Source of the DNA: Actinomadura sp. NBRC 104412
Lineage (GTDB): Bacteria > Actinomycetota > Actinomycetes > Streptosporangiales > Streptosporangiaceae
Length of the DNA: 64,000 nucleotides
Direction of reading: 5' to 3'
Assembly (NCBI RefSeq): GCF_030269515.1
Contig: NZ_BSTM01000001.1
Coordinates: 1-64,000 of the forward strand
Below the pieces are notes generated by a model. That model made no database searches. It was not told where the DNA came from and saw only the letters and a list, made by a program, of their open reading frames with translations. A program made the translations under genes and the position numbers. Positions 41,886 through 49,686 of this stretch are shown in pieces. How positions within the stretch are numbered: the stretch's first letter is position 1; each line of letters opens with the position of its first letter.

Positions 41886-42041
41886 TTAGTTGCCGGTGAT
41901 GGTGTACAGGGCGATAAGGGTGGTGACGCCCGCCGGGATGGGTTCGCCCAGTACGGGGATGGCAGCCGTCAGGATGCCGACTACAGTGCCACCGACCACG
42001 GCCGCGATACGCCGGATGGTGGTGGGGCGTAGCCTTCTCAT
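41886..42041 (-). CDS. Small membrane protein, 51 residues
   Basis: ATG 42041 is preceded by GGAGGAT at proper spacing and the frame ends with TAA at 41886. The product has a basic N-terminus (MRRLRPTTIRRIAAVVGG) followed by one or two hydrophobic segments (TVVGILTAAIPVLG, AGVTTLIALYTITGN). Codon usage is GC3-rich. It may be an immunity-, holin- or toxin-like small protein, or part of the neighbouring membrane-protein system; no family recognised. Confidence 0.55.
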   Translation of the reverse strand: MRRLRPTTIRRIAAVVGGTVVGILTAAIPVLGEPIPAGVTTLIALYTITGN

Positions 42042-42374
42042 GGCGGATCCTCCGATCTGATCCTGTGCATGGTCACGAGTTGAGGTCCTGCCGGATGGCT
42101 CTCCCTGTGGCCGCAGGGGGAGCCATCCTTCCCGTATCGGGAATGATCAGTGGCGGCCCATCGTGCTCACCTCCTTGTCGTTGCGGTACAGGGGGCACGG
42201 TGGGATCAACGGTGCACTCTCGCCGAGTTGTCCACACTAGGCGCGGGGTGTTTTCGCAGGTCGAAGCCGGACAAATGCGGGAACGGACCGGCGCGATCGA
42301 TCGCCACGCCTTGCCTTTTCCGGCCGAAGGCGAATTGCGGGACAATCCTGGCATGGGGCGAGGGGAGGTGCGCC

Positions 42375-44015
42375 GTGCCGGAGGAGGAGGGCCAGCCGAG
42401 GCGGCGGGGACGGCCGCCGACGATACGGGTCGAGACCGATGAAGCCGCCGCGCTGGTGGAGTTCCTCCAGGAACTGACCAAGGACTGGTCGGTCCGGCGG
42501 ATCGCGGATGTGATCGGTCGATATTCCAAGACCACGTGGGCGAAATTCCTCAACGGCTCGGAGCTGATCCCTCCCTACTTGCTGGAACAGTTGGTGGCCA
42601 AGGTGGTGCCCGAGCCCCGTCTTCGGCAGGAACGCCTGAAGAGGGGGCTGGAACTGCTGGACAAGGCCGAGCGGGCCGCCGCCGGGAAGCCGGCGCCGCA
42701 TGAGATGAGCCTGCCGGAACGGGAGTTGCGGCGGCGGCTGGAACAGTCCCAGCACGGCATGATCGAGGCCCAGCAGCAACTGTTGAAGATGACCAAACTG
42801 GCCAGCGGCCTGGCCATCCTCGTGAGCAAGCTCCAACTGCGCTGCGACGACTTGGAGAAGGCGCAGCGCCGGACGCGTCGTGACCTGAGCGAGCAACGAC
42901 AGCAGTTCGAACAGCGCCTTCAAATCGCCGAGCAGCACTTGGCGGAGGCCCACCAGCGGCAACAGGAGGCCGAAGCGCTCCGGCTGGAGACGCTGCAAAG
43001 GGTCGAGCGCTACCGCCTCGCACTGGCACAGGAGGCCGCGACCCCGCCGGATGCCGCGGACGACGAGACGGGCACGGTCCTCGAACCCACACCGGAGGAG
43101 CTGGCGGAGTACGACACGCTGCTGGCGTACAGCACCGCAAGCCTGGACGAGACCGGCCGGGCCGTCGAGGAGCTGCGGCGCCAGTTGGGCATCGCTCCCC
43201 CTGAGCCTGATCCCGCCAGGTCAGAGCGCCCCCGAATTGTCCGCGGACAAGTCCAGGACAACTCCGGAGCGATCACACCCGGGGCCACCCAGGCAACGCT
43301 CCCCGCCCACAGCGACCCCGATTTGTCCGCAGACAATGCCGGACTCGATCCGGGGGTTCCCACCACGGCCGAACCCACCAGCATGGCCGCAGGAGGGGAG
43401 CAGGACGCCCAAACCAGCGCCGAGGGAGCGCAAGGAGCGGTGCCGTCCGGCGGCGCACGCCGGGCCGTGCCGTCACGCATCGGCCGGGTTGCGCGCACGA
43501 TGGCCGGGTACGGTGCCGCCGTTCTCGGGCTCGTCCTGGCGGTCGCCGTTCTGGGCGTCATCCTCGCGTACTTCACAGACACCTCGACGGACCCCAGGTA
43601 TCAGAGTGGTGACAGGCCGCGGACCAGGTCACACGAGGAGGCCACCAACTGCACCTACATGCTCTGTGCGACCACGACCAAGCTCGACGCCTACGACTGG
43701 TCACTGAACGGCGGCGCGAAGATCAGCACTGTGTTCGGCACGATGGCGCACTCGCCTCTGTACCTCCGGGGCGCCGTGGAGCGCCTCCCCAGCACCTGTA
43801 GCGGCGCCCGCGTGAAGTGGACCATCCACAGCGGCAGCCGGTTGATCCTGTCCGGAGAGGTCGGCGATCAACGGACCCAGTACCGGCTCGACCAGCGCAT
43901 CCCCAAGAACGCGCTGGTCGCCGTCTCGGCCTGGCGGGCCGATCGGCAGCCCTGCGCCGTGGTGTTCCGCTGGAAGAACCCGAAGGTGACCATGCCCGCG
44001 CCCTTCCGTCGATGA
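42375..44015 (+). CDS. HTH / coiled-coil / single-pass membrane protein of unknown function
   Basis: 546-residue multidomain protein. N-terminal HTH-like region (about 25-75: WSVRRIADVIGRYSKTTWAK, then LIPPYLLEQLVAKVV), a long Gln/Arg/Glu coiled coil (about 115-240), a disordered Pro/Ala/Asp linker, one membrane helix (about 376-400, AAVLGLVLAVAVLGVILAYF) and an extracellular domain of about 145 residues with four Cys (CTYMLC, STCSGA, PCAVVF). GTG 42375 follows GGGGAGGTG. Streptomycetes have similar XRE-type N-termini on membrane proteins; a trans-envelope sensor is possible. The linker region contains two TTGTCCGC-type palindromes. Confidence 0.6.
   Translation: MPEEEGQPRRRGRPPTIRVETDEAAALVEFLQELTKDWSVRRIADVIGRYSKTTWAKFLNGSELIPPYLLEQLVAKVVPEPRLRQERLKRGLELLDKAERAAAGKPAPHEMSLPERELRRRLEQSQHGMIEAQQQLLKMTKLASGLAILVSKLQLRCDDLEKAQRRTRRDLSEQRQQFEQRLQIAEQHLAEAHQRQQEAEALRLETLQRVERYRLALAQEAATPPDAADDETGTVLEPTPEELAEYDTLLAYSTASLDETGRAVEELRRQLGIAPPEPDPARSERPRIVRGQVQDNSGAITPGATQATLPAHSDPDLSADNAGLDPGVPTTAEPTSMAAGGEQDAQTSAEGAQGAVPSGGARRAVPSRIGRVARTMAGYGAAVLGLVLAVAVLGVILAYFTDTSTDPRYQSGDRPRTRSHEEATNCTYMLCATTTKLDAYDWSLNGGAKISTVFGTMAHSPLYLRGAVERLPSTCSGARVKWTIHSGSRLILSGEVGDQRTQYRLDQRIPKNALVAVSAWRADRQPCAVVFRWKNPKVTMPAPFRR
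43237..43336. repeat. Two TTGTCCGC(G/A)GACAA palindromes inside the coding region
   Basis: TTGTCCGCGGACAA at 43237-43250 and TTGTCCGCAGACAA at 43323-43336, 86 bp apart. They fall in different codon phases (one read as IVRGQ, the other as LSADN), so the match is at DNA level rather than from repeated protein. Confidence 0.6.
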
Positions 44016-44022
44016 GACCGCG

Positions 44023-44931
44023 TCAGCGCCGGAGGATCTCGGAGGTGGCGGCGGCCAGCTCGTAGTGCCGTCTCCAGTCGGGGCCCGACGCCATGAGGAC
44101 GACGCGGTCGGCTCCCGCCTTCGCGTATGCGGTCAAGGATTCGGCCGCCTCGTCCGGATCCCCGGTGACGGGTATGGTCGCGGCCTGCTCGGCCGGGATC
44201 CCGTACCCCTGGGCCAGGCCCTCGACAAGGGCTCGCCGCGCCGTGCCGTCCGCGTGGAAGGAGGTCGGGACACCGACGGTCACGGACGGTGCCGGACGTC
44301 CGAGCCCCGCGGCGCGCGACCTCAGCTCGGCGAGCCCGGCGGTGAGGTCCGCCGGTGTGATCGCCGATGGGAACCAGCCGTCCCCGAACCGTGCGGCACG
44401 GCGGAGGGCGACGGCGCCGTTGCCGCCGATGAGCACCGGGGGCATGGACGCGGCGGGGGCGAGGGTCACTTTGGGGCGTCCCGCCTCGGAGTCGAGCGCG
44501 GTGGGCCGCCCGGCGAGCAGATCGGGCAGGCCGGCCAGCGCGGCGTCCGTGCGGGCTCCGCGGTCGGTGTAGGGGACGCCGACCGCGTCCCAGGCGGCGG
44601 TGCCGTGCGGCGGGCCGCTGACGCCCACCCCGAGCAGGACGCGGTCACCGGAGACGTGTTGCAGCGCGCCGATCTGCTTGGCCGCCCATGCCAGTGGACG
44701 CAGCGCGAGGATCATCACGCTGAAACCCAGCCGGACGCGCTCGGTCGCGCCCGCGGCGGCGGCGAGCGCCACGGTGCTGTCGACGATGGGGACGGCGGGG
44801 ATCAGATGGTCGGCCGCCCACACCGACTCAAGGCCCAGGTCCTCGGCATGCCGGGCCGCCGCGCGCACGTCCCGGCCGCCTTCCGCGCCGACCCGTGTGG
44901 TGGGCAGTCCCACGCCGATCCGCAATGCCAT
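44023..44931 (-). CDS. LLM-class F420-dependent oxidoreductase
   Basis: 302-residue luciferase-like enzyme: MALRIGVGLPTTRVGAEGGR, HAEDLGLESVWAADHLI, VRLGFSVMILALRPLAWAAK, SGDRVLLGVGVSG and PPVLIGGNGAVALRRAARFGDGWFPS. These are standard landmarks of F420-dependent actinobacterial members. Convergent with the preceding gene (8 bp apart) and 41 bp downstream of the quinone oxidoreductase gene on the same strand, so probably one operon. Substrate unknown. Confidence 0.85.
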   Translation of the reverse strand: MALRIGVGLPTTRVGAEGGRDVRAAARHAEDLGLESVWAADHLIPAVPIVDSTVALAAAAGATERVRLGFSVMILALRPLAWAAKQIGALQHVSGDRVLLGVGVSGPPHGTAAWDAVGVPYTDRGARTDAALAGLPDLLAGRPTALDSEAGRPKVTLAPAASMPPVLIGGNGAVALRRAARFGDGWFPSAITPADLTAGLAELRSRAAGLGRPAPSVTVGVPTSFHADGTARRALVEGLAQGYGIPAEQAATIPVTGDPDEAAESLTAYAKAGADRVVLMASGPDWRRHYELAAATSEILRR

Positions 44932-44972
44932 GGTTGCTCCTCTATACGGGCGCGGCCTGGTCGTGGCCGCGG

Positions 44973-45938
44973 TCAGGGGATGAGAAGGGTCTTGCCGACC
45001 GTGTCGCGGGACTCGATCGCCCGGTGCGCGTCGGCGGCACGCTCCAGCGGGAAGGTCTGGCCGATGATCGGCCGCAGCCGTCCGGCGGCGGCCTCCGCCA
45101 GGGCCGCGGTGGCCATCGCCCGTACGTCCGCCGGGGAGGTGAACAGCTGGGCGCCGGTGACGAGCGCGACGGCACGCTCGAACACCTCCCGCACGGAGGC
45201 GTCGGTGGGGGCGCCGCTCGCCGCGCCGAACATCACGAACCGCCCGCGCGGGGCGAGCAGGTCGAACGACGCCCGGCCGATCTCGCCTCCGACACCGTCG
45301 AAGACGATGTGGACGCCTCCGTCGGCGATCTTCCGGACGCGGTCCGCCCAGTCCGGTTCGCGATAGTTCACGGCGACGGCGGCGCCCAGTTCGGTGGCGA
45401 GGTCGAGTTTGCGCCGCGAGCCGGCCAGCGCCACCACCTCGGCGCCCGCGGACGCGGCGAGCTGGACGAGGAGACCGCCCACTCCGCCACCCGCCGCCTG
45501 CACCAGCACCCGCTCACCGGCCTGCGGCGCGGCGGCGCGGATGAGCGCCATCGCGGTCCGGCCGTCCGCCAGCAACGCCACCGCCTGCGCGGTCTCCAGC
45601 TCCGCCGGGACGGGGATCAGCGCGTCCTCGGCGACGGCCACGCGTTCGGCGTACCCGCCCGATCCGCCGGTGCTCGCCACCACACGCGTCCCGAGCAGCG
45701 CCGGATCGCCGCCGGGTCCGAGGGCGACGACGGTGCCGCCGACACCGTTGCCGGGGACGACCGGCAGCTCGGGGAGCGGCACGGGCGCCGATCCGGATCG
45801 CACCTGTGTCTCGATGAACGGGATGCCGATCGCCTCCACACCGATCACGACCTCGCCCGCCCGAGGTGAGGGCTCGGGCACGTCGCCCGGCCTGAGCACC
45901 TCGGGACCGCCGAACTCGCGTAGCCACACCCCGCGCAT
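44973..45938 (-). CDS. Quinone oxidoreductase-like MDR dehydrogenase
   Basis: 321-residue medium-chain reductase without zinc ligands: MRGVWLREFGGPEVLRPGDV, PVVPGNGVGGTVVALGPGG and the NADPH motif ERVLVQAAGGGVGGLLVQLA. The ATG at 45938 follows GGGGAGG and begins with the conserved MRGVWL strand. It would reduce quinones or enones with NADPH. Divergent from a TetR gene, with two clean operators between; expected to be induced by a small-molecule ligand of that regulator. Confidence 0.87.
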   Translation of the reverse strand: MRGVWLREFGGPEVLRPGDVPEPSPRAGEVVIGVEAIGIPFIETQVRSGSAPVPLPELPVVPGNGVGGTVVALGPGGDPALLGTRVVASTGGSGGYAERVAVAEDALIPVPAELETAQAVALLADGRTAMALIRAAAPQAGERVLVQAAGGGVGGLLVQLAASAGAEVVALAGSRRKLDLATELGAAVAVNYREPDWADRVRKIADGGVHIVFDGVGGEIGRASFDLLAPRGRFVMFGAASGAPTDASVREVFERAVALVTGAQLFTSPADVRAMATAALAEAAAGRLRPIIGQTFPLERAADAHRAIESRDTVGKTLLIP

Positions 45939-45963
45939 CACGCCTCCCCGAACCACCGATTAT

Positions 45964-46005
45964 CGGAGCGTTCCGCTCCGCACTATATCGGAGCAAAACG
46001 CTCCG
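45964..46005. promoter_or_regulatory. Two CGGAGC-N5-GCTCCG inverted repeats (TetR operators)
   Basis: CGGAGCGTTCCGCTCCG (45964-45980) and CGGAGCAAAACGCTCCG (45989-46005), with centres 25 bp apart, fill the space between the divergent quinone reductase and TetR genes. The second ends 18 bp before the TetR start. Confidence 0.75.
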
Positions 46006-46023
46006 AATGAATAGACTGGGGCC

Positions 46024-46695
46024 ATGGGCACATCGACGCGGCGCGGTCCCGGCACCACCGAGCGCGCGAGGCCACGCGGCCGGCAGGCCGAGGCCCAGCG
46101 CAACGACCAGTTGGTCCTCGAAGCCGCACGGGCGGTCTTCGCCGAGCAGGGCGCCGACGCCCCCGTGGCGGCCGTGGCCGAACGCGCGGGAGTGGGCATG
46201 GGCACCCTCTACCGGCGTTACGGCAGCAAGGAAGAGCTCCTCCAGCACCTGTGCCTGATGTCGATGAGCCAGAGCATCCAGGCCGCCGAGCAGGCCCTGA
46301 GCCAGGAGACCGACGGCTGGTCGACCGTGGCCGCCTTCGTCCGCAGGTGCGTGGCGGCGAGGGTGGGCGCCTTCTCGTCGGTCGCCGGCACCATCGCGGT
46401 CACCGACGAGATGACCGCCGCCAGCGAGCGCGGCCGCGAACTGCTCGGCAAGCTCGTCGAACGCGGGCAGGCCGATGGCACGCTACGTGCGGACATCGTT
46501 CCCCTCGACGTCTCCTACCTCATCGAGGTCTTCGCCCGGCTCCCCCGCGGAACCGCCGAGCAGGACAACGTCGTCCAACGGCAGCTCGCACTGGCTCTCG
46601 ACGGACTCAGGGCCTGCGGTCAGCCGCACCTGCCGGGGGCTCCCCCAAGCGACCGGTACTACCAGGCACGCTGGTACGGCGACGCCGGCGCGTGA
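46024..46695 (+). CDS. TetR-family regulator divergent from the quinone reductase
   Basis: 223-residue regulator. After a basic 25-residue N-terminus comes the HTH: LVLEAARAVFAEQGADAPVA, then ERAGVGMGTLYRRYGSKEEL. The C-terminal domain is of the TetR_C_33-like alpha-helical type (no motif named with certainty). It probably represses itself and the 45.9-44.0 kb operon through the CGGAGC repeats. A hairpin terminator follows six bases after its stop. Confidence 0.87.
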   Translation: MGTSTRRGPGTTERARPRGRQAEAQRNDQLVLEAARAVFAEQGADAPVAAVAERAGVGMGTLYRRYGSKEELLQHLCLMSMSQSIQAAEQALSQETDGWSTVAAFVRRCVAARVGAFSSVAGTIAVTDEMTAASERGRELLGKLVERGQADGTLRADIVPLDVSYLIEVFARLPRGTAEQDNVVQRQLALALDGLRACGQPHLPGAPPSDRYYQARWYGDAGA

Positions 46696-46701
46696 ACGAC
46701 C

Positions 46702-46720
46702 ACCTGAGGATTCCTCAGGT
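46702..46720. terminator. Hairpin after the TetR gene
   Basis: Perfect 8-bp stem ACCTGAGG/CCTCAGGT with a 3-base loop, starting six bases after the stop codon. Confidence 0.5.
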
Positions 46721-47009
46721 CCCTCCACCGGTCACGGGTCCCGTCACCTGCTGATCGTTCCCGATGACCGCGACACGGAAGCCGCCCCGCGCCGTATCGG
46801 GCATAAGGCGGTGCAGCTCGTGCCTGCCCGTCGAAACCGAGGTTTCGGACGGCGCACCGGGGAAGGGCGTCATCACGACGGGACCGCACACCACCCCGTC
46901 GCCAGGAGCAACGCCATGGGTGATCGATCGGAAGCCATGCCTCGGCAGGACGTGGCCTCCTGCCGCGCCCGATCGAGGAAGAGGAACACGCGAAAGCAGG
47001 GGGATTCGC
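46721..47009. other. Intergenic region with an imperfect hairpin
   Basis: No credible gene. An in-frame ATG at 46764 would extend the next small gene by 82 codons of low-quality sequence and is not accepted. The segment 46829-46851 forms an imperfect hairpin around CGAAACCGAGGTTTCG. Confidence 0.4.
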
Positions 47010-47231
47010 ATGACATCGGAGAACGAGCGGGCGGAACGCGGAGCGAGTGAGGAGATGAGCGGCGCCCCGCTCACGCCCACCGAAGAGGAGACCTCGAAAC
47101 GTCCGGCGGAACGCCCCGAGGAGTCGCCGGGCGCCAAGGAACCGCCGCCCTCGGTGGACGAGGCCACCCTGAACCACCCCGACCCCAACGCCACGCATCT
47201 GGAGGACGCCAGTCCGGACGATTTCGAGTGA
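47010..47231 (+). CDS. Small acidic, probably disordered protein (73 residues)
   Basis: MTSENERAERGASEEMSGAP ... EATLNHPDPNATHLEDASPD: almost only Glu, Pro, Ser, Thr, Asp and Ala, with no hydrophobic core and no Cys or Trp, so it should be intrinsically disordered. A GGGGGA site precedes the ATG. Its last bases overlap the GTG of the next, frameshifted reading frame (GTGA). Similar short hypothetical proteins occur in actinomycetes; function unknown. Confidence 0.5.
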   Translation: MTSENERAERGASEEMSGAPLTPTEEETSKRPAERPEESPGAKEPPPSVDEATLNHPDPNATHLEDASPDDFE

Positions 47232-47484
47232 ACGCTCAACCGGACGAAACCCCAGGAACACGCCCTCGCTCGCGGCGACGCCGCTCAGCGCCTCGTACGC
47301 GCGGAGGCGCTGCGCCAGGCCCTGGACAGCGAGGAAAGCCCGAGCGCGGCCGTACGGGCCTGCGCCGACGATTTCGCCGAGGCACTGCGACATCGACAGC
47401 GGCTCCTTCCCCGCCGAGGTGTCGGCGCTGGAAACCGACGCGCGGGCGATGGCGCACCTGATCGAGGAGTTCGGCAGGCCCTAA
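47228..47484 (+). pseudogene. Small gene broken by two frameshifts
   Basis: GTG 47228 overlaps the previous stop. Reading with one-base skips near 47253 and 47391 gives a coherent ~84-residue helical protein: RLVRAEALRQALDSEESPSA, AVRACADDFAEALRH, then DIDSGSFPAEVSALETDARA and LIEEFGRP before TAA 47484. Each single frame alone has no reasonable start or composition. Either a recent pseudogene or base-call errors. Confidence 0.4.
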
Positions 47485-48128
47485 GAGCCGGTGGCTTCAT
47501 CACTTGGCAGGCGGGCGTACAGGGTTTGGGCCGCCTGTACGGCCAGTGACTGAGCCTGTTCGACCGTCGTCGGGGTCCCGGCCGTGCCCGGCTTGAAGTA
47601 CTTGAGGGTCAGGCTGCCGGAGACGCCGCCCCGATGGAACACGACCGTGGCGTAGGAGGCCGCCTGCCCAGGGGGTGGCGTACGGGCGAAGGCCCAGGTG
47701 CCGAGGCCGGTGCCGTGGAGATAGACGCGGCGCCGCTCGGTGTGCGCTTTGCCGTCGTGATAGTCGTCCTGGACCGCCATACCCGCCACTTCCGGGGCGG
47801 ACCTTCGTCTCTGTGCCTGATGGGCCTCAAGCCGCAGCGTCAACAGGCTCTCAGTGCCGCGCCATTCGCACGACTTCTCCTTCTCCTTTTTCGTCGTTGT
47901 CGTCGCCGGCCGGCCCGCTCCCGGGACGAAACGCGCGACCTCCTGCGCCGTCAGCCGCGTACAGGGATCGGGAGCCACCGGACCGTCCTCCATGAAGGAG
48001 AAAAGAATCGACGCCAATAAGGCGGCACCGAGTACGACGGAGAGGAGAGGTGCGATCCTCTTGCGTACGACCGGCTTCTTCAACAGTTCCGATATCCGAT
48101 GTTCAAGGCCCGAACGCGACGGCACCAT
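47481..48128 (-). CDS. Membrane-anchored hypothetical protein (DUF3558-like ectodomain)
   Basis: 215-residue protein: basic cytoplasmic start (HRISELLKKPVVRKRIAPLL), one membrane helix (about 26-46, LSVVLGAALLASILFSFM), then an outside domain beginning DPCTRLTAQEVARFVPGAG with CEWRGTESLLTLRLEAHQ. The two Cys and the layout resemble DUF3558-type mycobacterial/actinomycete exported proteins, but the match is loose. Its 3' end overlaps the end of the broken convergent gene by 4 bases. Confidence 0.55.
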   Translation of the reverse strand: MVPSRSGLEHRISELLKKPVVRKRIAPLLSVVLGAALLASILFSFMEDGPVAPDPCTRLTAQEVARFVPGAGRPATTTTKKEKEKSCEWRGTESLLTLRLEAHQAQRRRSAPEVAGMAVQDDYHDGKAHTERRRVYLHGTGLGTWAFARTPPPGQAASYATVVFHRGGVSGSLTLKYFKPGTAGTPTTVEQAQSLAVQAAQTLYARLPSDEATGS

Positions 48129-48239
48129 AGAGCTCCTGGCGGTGGGGGAAGTGTTCGGATGATAACGGTCCAGGAGCCCGGTCGGGTCACGGGGGCGCCC
48201 ACGCGTCCGTGGCGGTGACGCGCGGCTCCCTCGTCCCGG

Positions 48240-49604
48240 TCAGCGCCGATCGGCGTGCTCGGTGCAGGTTTGGTCGAGGTTCTTCTCGACGACGACCGGT
48301 GATCGCAGCGCCTGGGACGTGATGGTGCGTATGTTGCGGTAATCGGGACGCCAGGTGTTGATCAGCGGTGGTGTGAACTGGACGCTGTGCAGGCCGGCCT
48401 GCCGGATCCGGGGTGGGAGACGCAGAAGGGACGGCAGCACGCGGACCGGGATGTCGGTGTTGACGGAGTACTTGAACACCTGGGTGAGGCGCTGGAAGCT
48501 GCGCAACACCGTGACGGGGTCGGCCTGGTGGACCAGCGCCCACATCAGGCACTTCTGGCGTGCCATCCGCGCATAGTCGCTGCTGGCGGTACGGGAGCGC
48601 CCGTACCAGAGGGCCTGACGCCCGGTAAGCCGCTGGCATCCGGCCTCGATGACGCCTCCCGCGACCTGCTCGCGGGGGACGGGGATCGGCTGGCGCACAC
48701 ACAGCCGTACGCCGTGCACGGCGTCCACGATCTGCCGGAAGCTGCGCATGTCGACCATCGCGTAGTAGTGAACGGGCAGGCCGACGATGTGGCCATAGGT
48801 GCGCTTGAGAAGCTCGGCTCCGGGGTTGCGGGCTCCGGTCAGGCGGGGGTGGGCCTTCCCGAACTCGTACACCTCGTTCAGAAGCCGCTTTCCGGAGTAG
48901 CGGACGCGGCGATGGCCGTTCCAGACCGGAACATGCTGGAGGTTGCGCGGCAGGCTGATCAGCACCGTCCCGCCCGTCCTGGTGTCCACGCTGGCCAGCG
49001 TCATGCTGTCGGTGCGGACGCCGGGACGGTTCACGTCCGCGTCGCCGCCGAGCAGGAGGACGTTCAGCCGGGGTGGGAGCGACGTACCGGCGGGCGGGGC
49101 TCCCTGTCCGGCGGCCGAACCGGCCTGGGGGCCACTGGTGAAGACGGACGTGATGAGGTCGTGTTGCAAGTAGCCGTAGCGGGCCACGGCCAGCGGCGGA
49201 ACCGCCGTGACCACGCCCAGTAACCCGACCAGCGCGGCGCCCGTGACCCTGGTCTTTTGCGAGTTCCACGCAGGGCGGACGCAGGAGTAGGACCAGACCA
49301 GCAGGAGAGGCCAGGCGACGGCGGCCAGCACCGAGACGACCACTAACGCGAGGAGCAACCGCGGCCGGACGGCCAGTTGCATCAGGTCACCGCGGAACGC
49401 GATGATCGCGAACACGGCCGTGGCCAGGGCACAGAGGTGCACGCCCAGCAGGATCCTCCCGATCGATCGGCGGCCGGCGTGCAGATGCGCCAGGCCCGGC
49501 AGCACGGCCGAGGCGGCGGTCAGCAGCAGCGCGCGGCGCGGCGCGATCCGTTCCCCGCCGGACCGAGGCGGTGTCTTCTCCATTGTGCGCGTTGTGGTGT
49601 CCAT
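48240..49604 (-). CDS. LytR-CpsA-Psr (LCP) family cell-wall glycopolymer ligase
   Basis: 454-residue membrane protein. Four hydrophobic segments lie in the first ~150 residues (e.g. LLLTAASAVLPGLAHLHAG, LLALVVVSVLAAVAWPLLLV), followed by an extracellular LCP domain: NVLLLGGDADVNRPGVRTDSMTL with the metal/pyrophosphate Asp and Arg, SLPRNLQHVPVW and YYAMVDMRSFRQIVDAVHGV. LCP enzymes attach polyprenyl-linked glycopolymers to peptidoglycan. The ATG at 49604 has a GGGAGG site; earlier ATGs at 49631 and 49619 are less well placed. The four-segment N-terminus is longer than the usual single helix. Confidence 0.85.
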   Translation of the reverse strand: MDTTTRTMEKTPPRSGGERIAPRRALLLTAASAVLPGLAHLHAGRRSIGRILLGVHLCALATAVFAIIAFRGDLMQLAVRPRLLLALVVVSVLAAVAWPLLLVWSYSCVRPAWNSQKTRVTGAALVGLLGVVTAVPPLAVARYGYLQHDLITSVFTSGPQAGSAAGQGAPPAGTSLPPRLNVLLLGGDADVNRPGVRTDSMTLASVDTRTGGTVLISLPRNLQHVPVWNGHRRVRYSGKRLLNEVYEFGKAHPRLTGARNPGAELLKRTYGHIVGLPVHYYAMVDMRSFRQIVDAVHGVRLCVRQPIPVPREQVAGGVIEAGCQRLTGRQALWYGRSRTASSDYARMARQKCLMWALVHQADPVTVLRSFQRLTQVFKYSVNTDIPVRVLPSLLRLPPRIRQAGLHSVQFTPPLINTWRPDYRNIRTITSQALRSPVVVEKNLDQTCTEHADRR

Positions 49605-49686
49605 GAGACGGCCTCCCATTCCGAATGACATGGGGGGTTTATTGGCGGTCTTGACTGACATGGCCGTCAGATTCGTATTGTTCGGA

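Noticed and set aside
46764..47009. Longer start for the small acidic gene
   Set aside because: The added 82 codons have poor composition and no ribosome site; ATG 47010 has GGGGGA before it.
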